Positions 53,121 through 63,178 of a stretch of DNA of 64,000 nt are shown piece after piece; position 1 is the first letter of the stretch, and every line of letters begins with the position of its first letter. The stretch comes from Timema cristinae. Taxonomy: Eukaryota; Arthropoda; Insecta; Phasmatodea; Timematidae. A program made the position numbers and the translations under genes. The stretch spans positions 65,167,729-65,231,728 of the forward strand of contig JBCFYV010000001.1 in assembly GCA_039000515.1 (NCBI GenBank), written 5' to 3'. The notes under the pieces were generated by a model. That model did not search any database and was not told where the DNA came from. It saw nothing but the letters and a program-made list of their open reading frames with translations.

Positions 53121-53350
53121 TTACTTATGAATTTATGTAGATATATATTATTTCGTCAAAATATAGTTGCGAACATTAAATTCAAGTTACTCAATTCAAA
53201 ATTACCTATGAATTAATGTAAGAGTAATATATAATTTCATCAAAATATAGTTGCGAGCATTAAATTCAAGTTACTCAAGTCAATATTACCTATTAATTAA
53301 TAAAAGAGTTATATATTATTCTGACAAAATATAGTTGCAAACATTAAATT
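53121..53350. repeat. Tandem repeat, three units of about 82 bp
   Basis: Units contain ATTACCTATGAATTAATGTA, CAAAATATAGTTGCGAGCAT and TAAATTCAAGTTACTCAA. The third is truncated. The identity between units is high, so duplication is fairly recent. Confidence 0.85.
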
Positions 53351-53954
53351 GTTTTTTCTGTTGTTATAAGTGCTCGAGGAATAAATGGTTGTTTCTTTTT
53401 TTTAATTTTATACTTTGGTCGCAATCTACTGTCAAAATGCATTTTATACTTGCATCGATGATTGTATGGTCTAAGGTATCACTAGACGGCCGGTGACAGA
53501 GTGATATATGTTTGAAGCAAATTGGGTACACATTATACTTAGTCGACCAGCAAAATGGTGGGGGTGCAGGAAGTACTGCTGTTCTAACAGTAATTAGCTG
53601 TACTAAAGATATCGAGGTTCTAATCTCAGTGTGCACGCCGTCTAAATGTCAGGCTCCTGGCGGGGGGAAATCGAATAATTGGTCCCAAAGTGGTCTATAG
53701 GAAGCACATCTGAACCTGCGGCCTTCAGAAAGCCACGACCGATGTACCAAGCAGCCTTGGAGGTTCATGACTCTTCAACAAGGTCGTTGCCACCCTCTTT
53801 TGAAATTTATAGCAAGTTTGCGACATCTGACGAACCCCACTGAGGAGTGGAATGACTAAGTGTGGGGAGGGGAAAGGGGTGAAGTGAGGTGTAGTCCAAC
53901 AGAGTTAGGGAGCAGTCAGTATAACTTTGTTTGTTCTTAGCGATGTAAGGAGGG
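53351..53954. repeat. SINE A fragment and Polinton subterminal DNA
   Basis: TGTATGGTCTAAGGTATCAC near 53,464 is a SINE A head fragment, and GAGGTTCTAATCTCA near 53,610 is B-box-like. The rest, up to the right inverted terminus, is GC-richer sequence without a recognised gene. Confidence 0.4.
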
Positions 53955-54437
53955 TGAAGGGAGTGAGAGAAAAGTGAAAGGGGCTTTATTTCCGTGATAC
54001 GCTATCAGCTGCAAGGCGGTCACACTCTTCGCTAAGCGGCCAGCCAGAGAAGATGCTCACTAGTGATGCCGAAGGAGGAAGGCCTGTGCCATGAACTACA
54101 CGCCAATAAATAAATAAAAAACTCCAATGCCCCATCCCAATCCTAACCAGACATAAATAACAAATTACACAAATAAAAAAGCAACGAGTATACATAAATA
54201 ATTATTGAGAAAACATAAAAAAAAGAACAAAAACAAAAAACAAATGAGACAAGAATAAACACGTTTGGAACACTGGAAAGAGGGTCAGGAGGAGGGGAGG
54301 GGTCACGAGGAGAGGCAGGGGGTCAAGAGGAGGTGGAGGGGGATAGCCAACAGCCAATCAGAGAACGAGGGGGGTTTGGTCACGTGATCAAATTCAAACT
54401 ATCAGAGCACCGTTTTAAGGTGCCCCCACATAATACT
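53955..54437. repeat. Polinton right terminal inverted repeat
   Basis: Reverse complement of the left terminus, uninterrupted here. Its outer end on the plus strand is CACATAATACT at 54,437, followed by AAAACA. The plus strand shows GATCAAATTCAAACTATCAG and TAACCAGACATAAATAAC, matching the left end in reverse. Confidence 0.88.
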
Positions 54438-54443
54438 AAAACA
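54438..54443. repeat. Polinton target-site duplication (right), AAAACA
   Basis: Exact match to 31,749-31,754; the interrupted SINE A tail continues after it as TATTG and an AATAATAATAAT run. Confidence 0.9.
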
Positions 54444-54472
54444 TATTGAAAAAAATAATAATAATAATTTGT

Positions 54473-54789
54473 GTTTGATAATTTTTTTAAAAACTTTTTC
54501 TATCTTAATATTAATATTTTTGTTCCCATAACTAACCTTACGGCTCATAATCTCCTTAAAAGTGTAGCCTCACTAAATCGATTCAACAACCCAGCTTTAT
54601 CCGACAGAACTGATATGAGAACGGGGCCACCGTACTAGGCACATGAAGTGGGCAACCACCCGGGGTGCTGGGCTTTAAGGAATGCCATGCCACTGATGCT
54701 GGGTAAATTGGCTTAGCAAATAAATAAGGGTTTTGAGGGTTTTGATCCCAAAGCTAAAGGGGGGAGGGGGGGCGGTGGACCTTAGGCAA
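54473..54789. other. Spacer
   Basis: No gene or clear repeat beyond an AT-rich run and a GGGGGAGGGGGGGCGG tract near 54,762. Confidence 0.45.
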
Positions 54790-55080
54790 ATGTTTGAAAA
54801 TAGGATGCCCCAGAATATATTTGGGATGGTCCTGATCTGAATCATTTAAAAAAAATTATATATCTCTATGAGCGATTTGGAGTAGTCCCTCTCCAGATAT
54901 TTTTGTAAGCTATTTAGCGTGGTGTTTGCTTGGAATCTTTGGAAAATTATATGCCTGTTACATAAGCTTTTTGGAGTGGTCTTCTCCCAGCAAATCAGAA
55001 AATTGTATGCATCTAGAAGTTATTTTATCGTAAACTTCAGAGCATGAATATTCGTATTCTCTCAGCTAAAATTTGGCTTC
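54790..55080 (-). repeat. Degenerate tandem repeat related to 20.2-21.1 kb
   Basis: On the reverse strand the units read AACTTCTAGATGCATACAAT, TTTCTGATTTG and GAGAAGACCACTCC. This matches the 'CTTCTAGA-GCAT-TTTC-GAAGACCAC' order of the array at 20.2 kb. About four units spaced 50-60 bp apart can be followed. Confidence 0.6.
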
Positions 55081-55155
55081 AAGAAACACAGAATTAGATT
55101 ATGCTACACACTGAAGGAGCTAACTCACTTCATCTATACTTATGACACAATAATG

Positions 55156-56500
55156 TCAACTTAAAAACTCTTCGCCAATATTTTGATCGTTTTCAGACAT
55201 TCTAGGTATAAAGCTGTCCTTTTCACAAACTCTCATGACGGAGTTTATATGGTGTTCAATGACAGCTCCAAACAGAAACGAATAGGTTGAAACGCCATAA
55301 AACACATGTGCATGTCCCAGGACCATAATTTCCCCTTTCGGGTTATCTGTGCGAAATCCCGATCTCTCTGACAAAGTCCAATCTCCAAGAAAACTTTCTT
55401 TAAATCAGCAATAACAACAGTAACCTCCACTCTGAAGCGAAGCAGGAGAGACGGAATACGTTCAATCAAGTTCAGCCCTTCTTCTAAGCAATCATTCAGC
55501 GAAGGACAGGAATTGATCTTTGCTGAGTCATCAAACACGGGACGAATCTTTGTAGTACCATGTTCCTTGTTCATTGGTCGGTGGGGAAGAATTGTCCCTA
55601 ATTGTAATTCGCATTAACCCCTTCTTCTATGATTCCCTTAATCTTCCACTCTTCAAATATTTCTTTGTAGGTTATTTCTACTTCCAGAGATTTTAATTAC
55701 TGTAACGTCGTTTCCATACGCTTTTAATCTATCACTAAATTTGAAGGTAGAGTTGGATGTCCCTCCAAACATAGCAGTTCAACCAGTTAATGAACATACA
55801 CTTCCAGTTTGACAGTTTGCTTAGAATGTTTGGTTGGCAAATGATCTTGTCCTGCGCTTCTCCGGGTCTTAGATTACCAGAACATCAATATCACAAAGTT
55901 AGGAAATAGACATACCTATTTTTATCAAACAAATAATTTACAGCAATGATATGAAACAGTGACTTCTTACGTAGAATCGTAACCTGTAGCATCCATCCTA
56001 AATCATTGTTCACAACTATGTACCCTACCGAACCACATTTATCAACAACTTTTTCACTTGTATTTTCCCCACAAAATCGGGCCTATCAACGCTTCTACTT
56101 GTCCAACACCATCATATATTTCTATACCCAGTAGATGCAGCTCTCTCTGATACAAATATTTCCAGCCATAGGCACAGAACAATATATCTTGTCATAATCA
56201 AAAGATTCAAATTTGCAGACATAAATAACTACTTTTGATGTTTCCCAACTAGATTTGAAACCAAGTGTGCAAAATTTCACCTGAGTGGTTTCCCCTAAAG
56301 TAAAAAAAAAACCGTGCTGTAAACGTTCTTCACTCATTGACGTGTATTCTATTTTTCCTATCACCGCCTTCAGAATGTAAGATCGCTGGGATCCTGTGTT
56401 TATCAGAGCTCGGACATTCCGATTACCCTTTCCTCCCTCCAACTTGACGATCAGAGTTCGCAGAAGCACTTCAAAGCAGGAATTATTTACTTATGTATTT
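55156..56500 (-). pseudogene. BEL/Pao retrotransposon pol remnant
   Basis: Minus-strand block 56,469-56,122 is an aspartic-protease-like domain with VRALINTGSQRSYILK, where the active-site Asp is replaced by Asn (INTGS for DTGS). After a stretch with many stops, block 55,574-55,245 holds RT text typical of BEL/Pao: TTKIRPVFDDSAK, SLNDCLEEGLNLIERIPSL and VVIADLKKVFLEIGLCQRD. A shifted frame gives FLFGAVIEHHINSVM near 55,230. No LTRs, RNase H or integrase were found, so the fragment is internal and dead. Confidence 0.82.
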
Positions 56501-57109
56501 ATTATACACAGGCCGCATGGCACACCTATCTCGCCACCACGGTTCACCATTGTGGCGAGGCACTCACTTTGTGGAACACTGCTCTTGTTTGGTATTTTAA
56601 TCCCTTGTGCCTAGTTACATTATCACGCCCACACTAAAAATAAAACCTGAGTCCATCCTAAGAATCATTGAAGGCACAGTCTTAAACGTCAAAAGTGGTT
56701 TACAAGTCATGTTTTTCGGTAGACATAAACCCCACTCTGGATACAAGCTACGAGGCAAATGTATTCTGATTTTCTCGAGTACTTTGGTTCGTTGCGGCGA
56801 CCGGCTTGAAACAATTGATGGTGATGAAGTGTATTCTGAATCTTGATAACATAATGCTCTCAGAAAATGGTTTCTACCATACTCTTATTCTCATAAACAT
56901 ATTGTTGACTTTGTTCCACACTTATTAGAACACATTTTTCGACTATCGCAGTGTCTTTTAAAAGTGTTTAACACTGATTTATTGAAAAATAGTATTTTTT
57001 TTACCTAATGACCTACCTTACGAGACCTACTGATTGCTATCCTATGGAACATGTCCGCCCCAACTGGCATTCAAACCCTTCAGCCCAATTAGGGCGATGT
57101 GTTACCATA
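56501..57109. other. Spacer, no gene recognised
   Basis: Several short open frames but no domain, splice-supported exon or element end could be recognised. Confidence 0.45.
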
Positions 57110-57290
57110 AAAACACTTCAGAGAGCTTCTAGAGGTGCTAAATATTTAGAAATTTTCCTAGCCTTTGGAATTTTGGAGGTTATTTTACCATAAAAAAACC
57201 CAACACATTTCAGAGAGCGTATAGAACTGTTTATAATGTATAATTCCTTCTAACTTCCAGAAGTTGGGGGATGTGCCCATAAAACTCCCC
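57110..57290. repeat. Possible relic of the 60-bp degenerate repeat
   Basis: AGAGAGCTTCTAGAGGTGCT, then AAATTTTCCTAGCC and CATTTCAGAGAGCGTATAGA, echoes the unit at 20.2-21.1 kb, with two to three loosely spaced copies. It is weaker than the 54.8-kb match. Confidence 0.35.
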
Positions 57291-57377
57291 CTGAAATGAT
57301 TGGATTGCTACGGCCTTGACTCTTCCGACATCCGAAAGATTTGCCAGGTACCATTTCTAGAATTATTACATTATTAC

Positions 57378-57645
57378 TAGCACCGCGTCTTACTACCCGT
57401 TCGGGTTATACGCACTTACGCTAATGTGTAATGGTAGGGTGATTGTGAGATGAAATGGAGGACCTACAGTTTAACGTGGAATCCGAACCACGGTGGAGGC
57501 CTGGCATTCCCCACATTAACAAGATGTATTGTCAGAGGTGAAGGAAGGGTTTGGTAATCAGATAAATTTGTGTCGGGACCAGGATTGAACCCCGGACCCC
57601 AGCACAGAAGTCCGACACCTTACCCCTAGACCGCCAGGTCACCTA
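57378..57645 (-). mobile_element. SINE family B, copy 2
   Basis: Nearly collinear with 30,325-30,603 in the same orientation. The plus strand begins TAGCACCGCGTCTTACTACC and ends GGGACCAGGATTGAACCCCG, the complement of a tRNA-like B box, followed by CCCCTAGACCGCCAGGTC. By eye the two copies agree at roughly nine bases in ten. Confidence 0.88.
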
Positions 57646-58375
57646 GAATGATTACAGTTCAATGTATTTGGAAGAGGATCACTAAGAATATTTTGTTGAT
57701 ATTTTTCTCAAACACAAAAGGTGGTTGAACCTTACCAGAATAAGCGATGGCCGGATAACCTAGCCACGACCAAATAACCGGGATATTAGAAACACGACTA
57801 AGCACAAACCAGAACTCAATCCCAAACTCTGTTTTCTGCATTCTTCACTCAACAACAACGGAATTTGGATCTGTGAAAAAAGTGTTTTTCTTTTAAAATA
57901 ATTATTATATATAAAAAAAGTATGATTTTATTCTAGCTCTATACGTTTTCCATGGGGTTAGAAAACCCGGATGACACCTAATTTAGGTAGATAATACAGG
58001 CGGAACTAGACATCGCATCATGGTGTGGCTTTCTTTATTATACATTAAAAATCAGTTTATCTTGGATTAATGAAACTGTTTAACCAAATTTTTGAAAACA
58101 CAGCAAAATAAAAAAAAGTATTATTAAATGGAGGAGTGATTACACTGAACCCAATTACTTGGTTGACAAGTAAATAGCGTATAAACTCACTATGATGTGA
58201 TTTTAGGTTGAAGCGTAGGTGTAGCTAATATCCTGGTATTATTTGTATTTTGCCGAGCGTATAGTTAGAATATTTCTGTAGACTAGGGTATTCCAAATGT
58301 GTAATTAATTCTCTTTGTGAGTACTTTATTTTTCCGTTGCTGGAAGAAGAAAAATTATACACATCTCAAGGCTTG
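57646..58375. other. Spacer, no gene recognised
   Basis: AT-rich sequence without supportable features. Confidence 0.45.
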
Positions 58376-58465
58376 ACATAACCTAACCTAGCCTATTTAA
58401 CATAGCCTTAACCTGATATAACCTAACATAGCCTTACCTAACCCAACCTGTTCTAGCCTAACCTA
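58376..58465. repeat. Degenerate interstitial AACCT (telomere-type) repeat
   Basis: CATAACCTAACCTAGCC and related AACCTAAC/AGCCT pentamers recur for about 90 bp, ending AGCCTAACCTAACC. The TTAGG/AACCT repeat is the ancestral arthropod telomere motif, though short AACCTAACCT tracts are also common inside insect chromosomes. Confidence 0.75.
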
Positions 58466-60968
58466 ACCTACCATTTTGATTTATTGTTTAATATCGGATG
58501 TATATTATGAGCCGAGACTATCAAGGTCAATCGAATGACAACAGTTCATCCCCTGCTTTAATAGTCTCGGTCTTAAGTAAATGACAGTTCAGGTTGAATC
58601 AGAGATTGGTTGACCTTCCATTTTTGTAAATGTATACGTTCTCTTAACCTCTCTGTTACGTCACTGCGAGAGCTAACGTACCGTATATTCGGAGGCTTGA
58701 ATTAATAAATGTAATGATAGTTAAATTAATTTTCTTCAAACAATACCATTTTTTCTTGACCTCTCGGATAAAGAAATATTGTGATAGTAAAAAATGTTAA
58801 ACTCAAGATTATGATAAATGTCGTCGTTTCATAATGGTTTTAGCGATGCCATCTGTCTGTCTGTCTGTCTGTCTTTTGAACTAGAGCTAAAAGCAATTTA
58901 CCGATAGAGCCTAACCTTGGTATCTAGGGTTTACATAAGGTCCCCTCGAGGGGTTTTTAAAATCAGATGTCCGACCTAAAATTAAAGATCGTTTACTGAA
59001 GCGCAAAAAGGTAAATATCAATTTTCTCGAAATCTGCTCTGACGGTTATGATACGATTAATCTTCTATTTCGAATATATTTTTTATGGAGCTCTTTGACA
59101 AATGAAATATATATATGTGCTCTTTGGTTGACAAAGATGTTTCCCTTTTCTCAAAGTTTCTATAACAGTGTAAATTATTCCATTAATTCTCTTTGGCGAA
59201 GTGTTTCTGCAACAAGGTATGTGATTTTGTTTCACGAGTTTTTAGTAAATGGTTCTATTTGAGGAGAAAGGCTAGAGAAAGTGTGTGAGGTGCACGCATG
59301 TGTTCTTCATTGTTGTCACAAGACTGTTTACGTATATTGCCAGGACAAATGTTGTAGCCATGTCTTTATTTTTCTAATACTATCCATATCAATAAAATGA
59401 AGAGTTTGTTTGTACATCTTGATCACCGAGCAATGTCTCACACACAGGTCTCGAATTTCTGTCTACGAACATGTGCATCTCGAAGCAGGAATTCTAAAAA
59501 TTGGATTATATATTTTAACATTAATTAAAAAGTTGTCCAGAGGAAATTAAAGGAAGAGTTTTATTTTTATGTTTGTTGAAAGCAAAGCAAAGTGTTTCTA
59601 GTGCAATCCATTGCGAGGTTACGGGAGACAAAGCCGAGTAGGTCCACTTGATATGACAGTTGTGGTTAAAGGCGTGTATTTTATATTCACCGCCTTTGGA
59701 CTATTTGATGGATATTCGCCAAACTTGAAAACCACATATCTTTACTTTCATTCATTTTATAGCGTTATTAGAACCATTATTTTCGGTCCAAGGATAGGCA
59801 AAGACAAAACACAATTTTGGGTTTAATGAGTGATAAAAGTCATATAAAACATTTACTTACACTTAAAATATAGAAATAACATACTTAAATATAACTAATA
59901 TATTTAAAAATAAAGCCGTCAATTTGAGCTAATCTCATTTCCATAACTAGGTAACGTGCACCTATTTATTTAATTGCTATTGGTTAGGCCCACTAGTATT
60001 TAATTACACTGTGGTAGAGTTGAGAAACGTAGATTTTGAAGAAATTCACCTGAATTTACGTGGAAGGAGAGTGTAAAGCCATTTAGCAAATACGATCCCC
60101 AGTAGACTTACAATTTTAAAAACAAGATAGATACTATTTTAATTTTGTCTATTTAAAGGTTAATTAAATACATGGGCGCCCATAAAGGGCCTATAAGGGG
60201 ATCTCCAGCCCCTCTTATCCCTCTACGATATTGATCTTATTTAATTTTAATAAAAAATAAATTGTGTACCGTATTATTAATTAGGCTGAAATTTGTTATT
60301 AACAATTGTGACTTATCTATATCCGAGTTAACAAGAGATAAAATTATAAAATTTACTTTCCTTCCATTCCCTCTTAAACAGCTTTCTTTTAATTTGTTCT
60401 CTTCAATAAACTATAACAAAAATAACGTTTCTTTTAAATGGGTTCAGCTTCAACTAAATTTTATTGTTTTATTATTTTTTTATGCGAAAATTTTTTCTTG
60501 AAACTCATAGCTCAGAATTATGTTCAGATGCTCTAAAATTCTCCCCACTAGGATAAATCCTTGCATTTTTTTTCTATATGAGGAGGGTAGGGGGGTGCCA
60601 CACCCTCAATAGACGGGGCTCCAATCCACCCCCCATTTATAAAATCCACATGTCTTTCTTTTGTCTATAATGTGACACTGGAAATATCTGTTCCTAAAGA
60701 ACCATATCTGACCTACATGAGCAAAGACATAGATCTACTTTCTACTTCGTATTTAAGTGTGTTCATGTGGATTTGAAATTAGGTACCGAACCCAAATTAG
60801 GTCTGCCTGTCCCTGGTCACACATCTGAAAGGACTTGATGTTTTTTTTTTTTCAAACTTGATATTTGTATGCTATATGTTTATATCTCTGAGTCGTTTTT
60901 TAATTTTGATTTTAGCCTTCAAATTGAGAGTAGCTTACTGATACCGATTAAAAAATATTGTAAATCTT
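58466..60968. other. AT-rich intergenic region, (TCTG)n at 58,852
   Basis: A (TCTG)n microsatellite lies at 58,852-58,874 and a 10-bp inverted pair, CCGAGACTAT/ATAGTCTCGG, at about 58,512-58,571. Open frames such as 59,611-59,826 (+) show no recognisable motif. No gene is supported. Confidence 0.45.
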
Positions 60969-61470
60969 TGAAAATGGCTCTGCCGATTTTGTTTAAAATA
61001 GTTACCTGGTGAGTTTAAAAAAGGTTAAATAACACTATGTACTTGTTCTCGGGTAGCATTGGCTTAAGTATAATTTACTGACAACTCTATTTGAAATTTG
61101 TCTAAAAAGGCACTAACAATCTTGTACAAAATTTATATTTGGAGAGTGTTAACATGGAATATAACAAAGCATGATTTTTGGGGAGAAGGGGGAGCATTTT
61201 AAGGAAAGCTTACTGATGTTTTTTTTTTAATTGAAATATTTTGAAAACAGCAGAAGTGATTTTGTTTAAAATGGATACACTAAGGGTGTTTGACCGGGAA
61301 AATAACACTGTGCACTTGTTTTTGGAGTAAAGCTTTGTTCAAAAATTGTTTGAGCTCCTAATGCCTAATTTGTGAGACTTATAAATATGTATAAAATGGC
61401 TTTAATGAATTTATTTAAAATACTGGGGAGTGCTTTACATGATAGGAACAATAAAGTTGAAAAACCCAAC
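60969..61470. repeat. Ancient tandem repeat, about 140-bp period
   Basis: Four diverged phases begin near 60,969, 61,105, 61,245 and 61,395. Each has a segment like AAAATGGCT..GATTTTGTTTAAAAT, then GGAGTGTTTAACA, then AATAACACTATGCACTTG. Identity is low, so period and limits are approximate. Confidence 0.5.
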
Positions 61471-62214
61471 ATAAGTTACTTAGTTTACTGATGACTGATT
61501 TTTGAAAACTTTGTTGCAACGTAGTGTATAATATAAGAAATTGTTTACGATTTTGTGATATCATAAGAAAATTGTTGGGGCTCTTATTAAATATTTCCAT
61601 TTATATAAAAACAAGTTTATTGTACTTATTAAGATTTATAAGGGTTTTACTGAAGAATCATTAAAATTTATATAAATATGAAAAACAGTAATTTTACACA
61701 GCAAGGAAAATCAATACGAGAGAAGGTGTCCAACAATGTTTATTTATAACAACATTTTATTGATAAAGATATCACTAATGCTTTCCAAACAAAATCATAA
61801 CATGATTCAAAACGCAACTGGCTACAATTGAAGAGCCTCCATTGGCTAAATTTACATCAAATGTGAATGATATGTATTAAGGGCTGATGTAAGGGTACCA
61901 TATATATTCTCTACAATATATATTAGACTGCACCCCCTTCGAGACAGAAAATAATGATGATGATGATGATAATAATAATAATGATAGGGGCAAAACATAG
62001 TGGGCAAAACATAAAAACCATAATAATAATAATAATAGTAGTGTGAAAAAATTAGGTGCGACGCATCCCCCTTACTCTCACAAACCCCTAGCGCCCCCTT
62101 TATCTATTGTGCGAAATTATTATCCCTTCTTTAATTTCTCTTAATATTTTCGGTGGATTTAATTAAGTATAAAAGTGGTTTTGATGGATTGATAGCCAAG
62201 CTATTATATTTGTT
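61471..62214. other. AT-rich spacer with (GAT)n/(AAT)n
   Basis: A GATGATGATGAT-AATAATAATAAT run lies at about 61,951-61,985, with another AAT run near 62,022. Nothing coding is seen. Confidence 0.5.
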
Positions 62215-62680
62215 GGTTATGGTTGTAGTCACGAGAATCGAGCCCAGGACCTTTCGATAAGTTCACCAATGCTCTAAACACTGAGCTTTCTAACCGTGCC
62301 CGGGTTCATTATTTAACTCATAGATTAAGGCAGATTCTGTGATGGGCTTGGCTATTTAATCCATCATGATGTGTGTATTTGTACAGTTGTCATTGTACAT
62401 TTGTACAGTTGTCATTGTACATTTGTACGGTTGTCATTGTACATTTGACAGCATAACGCTCTCCTGAGTCAAAGGTGGTCACGTTACCTGATAGCTTGTG
62501 ATCTTAACTGATGTTTTCTGCACATCCATCACAGACTCTGCCTTAATATATGAGTGAAAGAATGGCCCTGGCACAGGAGTATTCCTGGATAGCTCAGTGG
62601 TTAAATAAAACATTGGAGTACTGGGCCAGAGGTCCTGGGCTCCATTCCGTGTCAAAGTGTCATTTTTCAATTTAAGGAAT
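62215..62680. mobile_element. Palindromic element with tRNA-like arms, copy 2
   Basis: Same family as 30,946-31,376. The right arm ends with GGATAGCTCAGTGGTTAAAT and CCTGGGCTCCATTCC (62,586-62,647); the left arm has the complement (GAATCGAGCCCAGGACC, then ACTGAGCTTTC). The arms share ATCACAGACTCTGCCTTAAT and its complement. The centre has GGTGGTCACGTTACCTGATA and TGTGATCTTAA, matching copy 1. A 22-bp minisatellite has expanded in the left half. Confidence 0.85.
62381..62446. repeat. 22-bp minisatellite, three units
   Basis: GTACAGTTGTCATTGTACAT plus TT repeated three times (one A-to-G change in the third), inside the palindromic element. Confidence 0.95.
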
Positions 62681-62899
62681 ATAATAATAATTCACCAATA
62701 AAGCGACCTCGAATATCATAAAACCACAAAAGTGACTATGATATGTTGTTACTATATTTACAATCTTCGTATTAGATAAAATGTGAATTCTATATATCTA
62801 TTTATAAATAATTAATTACATATTTAATTTATATGATATATTTTAAAAATACTAATACAATTACATTCTGTTGTAATCCTGTGTTTATTATAATGTTTA

Positions 62900-63037
62900 A
62901 AGTATCTTATTTGACCCGCGCACCAGAGCAATCCCATTTGTTCGGTTTGAAGAAGATGTTATCTCGTGGGGCTGTCGAGCAATGTCCGAGCGAGCGGTCA
63001 GTAAGACTCACGCACTAGACGGGCGCGGGTGTCAGTC
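62900..63037 (+). promoter_or_regulatory. GLDC 5' UTR and proximal promoter region
   Basis: GC content rises sharply relative to the flanks, with several CpGs (GACCCGCGCACC, GAGCGAGCGGTCAGTAAG, GACGGGCGCGGG) just before the GLDC start codon. No TATA box is obvious; GGTCAGTAAG near 62,995 is initiator-like. The transcription start is not fixed. Confidence 0.5.
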
Positions 63038-63178
63038 ATGTTAACCGTGAGCAGATGCTGGTGTCCACGTGTCCTCGGAGTCAGAGGACTGCTCACCAGG
63101 TCTGAAGAGTTCCCCTCCAGACACATAGGACCGAGGGACAGAGACCAGACTCGCATGCTCGACCTGCTCGGCTTCAAG
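63038..63178 (+). CDS. GLDC: Glycine dehydrogenase (P-protein) first coding exon
   Basis: ATG at 63,038 opens 47 codons ending in a donor AAG|GTAAGG at 63,179. The first 24 or so residues (MLTVSRCWCPRVLGVRGLL) are rich in Arg, Leu and Val without acidic residues until EE, as expected for a mitochondrial targeting peptide. The following FPSRHIGPRDRDQTRMLDLL is the strongly conserved start of the mature P-protein ('RHIGP' motif). The enzyme is the PLP-dependent decarboxylase of the mitochondrial glycine cleavage system, about 1,000 aa in full. Downstream exons were not recognised in the remaining 820 bp. An in-frame GTG at 63,029 extends the frame but ATG is the natural start. Confidence 0.92.

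Larger units (their letters stand above)
31755..54437 (-). mobile_element. Maverick/Polinton, fossil, with nested insertions (22.7 kb)
   Basis: Inverted termini begin AGTAGTGTGTGGGGCACC on the left and AGTATTATGTGGGGGCACC on the reverse of the right end. They run about 450 bp (the left is lengthened by a 918-bp hAT) and are flanked by an exact 6-bp duplication, AAAACA. Between them lie recognisable remnants of the Polinton core: protein-primed DNA polymerase B, packaging ATPase, retrovirus-like integrase, adenain-type protease, double-jelly-roll major capsid, and penton-like minor capsid, almost all on the minus strand. Every gene carries stops or frame changes, so the copy is dead. Without the hAT, the Ty3 element and the insertion of about 1.95 kb, the Polinton itself would be about 15 kb, normal for the family. 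Confidence 0.93.

Noticed and set aside
31755..54437. Recent integration of a free virus rather than a Polinton
   Set aside because: The gene set is the Polinton core, including its own integrase, and the 6-bp duplication and inverted termini fit that family; every gene is decayed and has been invaded by other elements.
59611..59826. Plus-strand open frame of 71 codons
   Set aside because: No domain recognised and no splice or promoter context.
60160..60640. Transposon bounded by GGGCGCCCATA and a CCCC-rich right end
   Set aside because: No matching inverted end or target duplication could be found.
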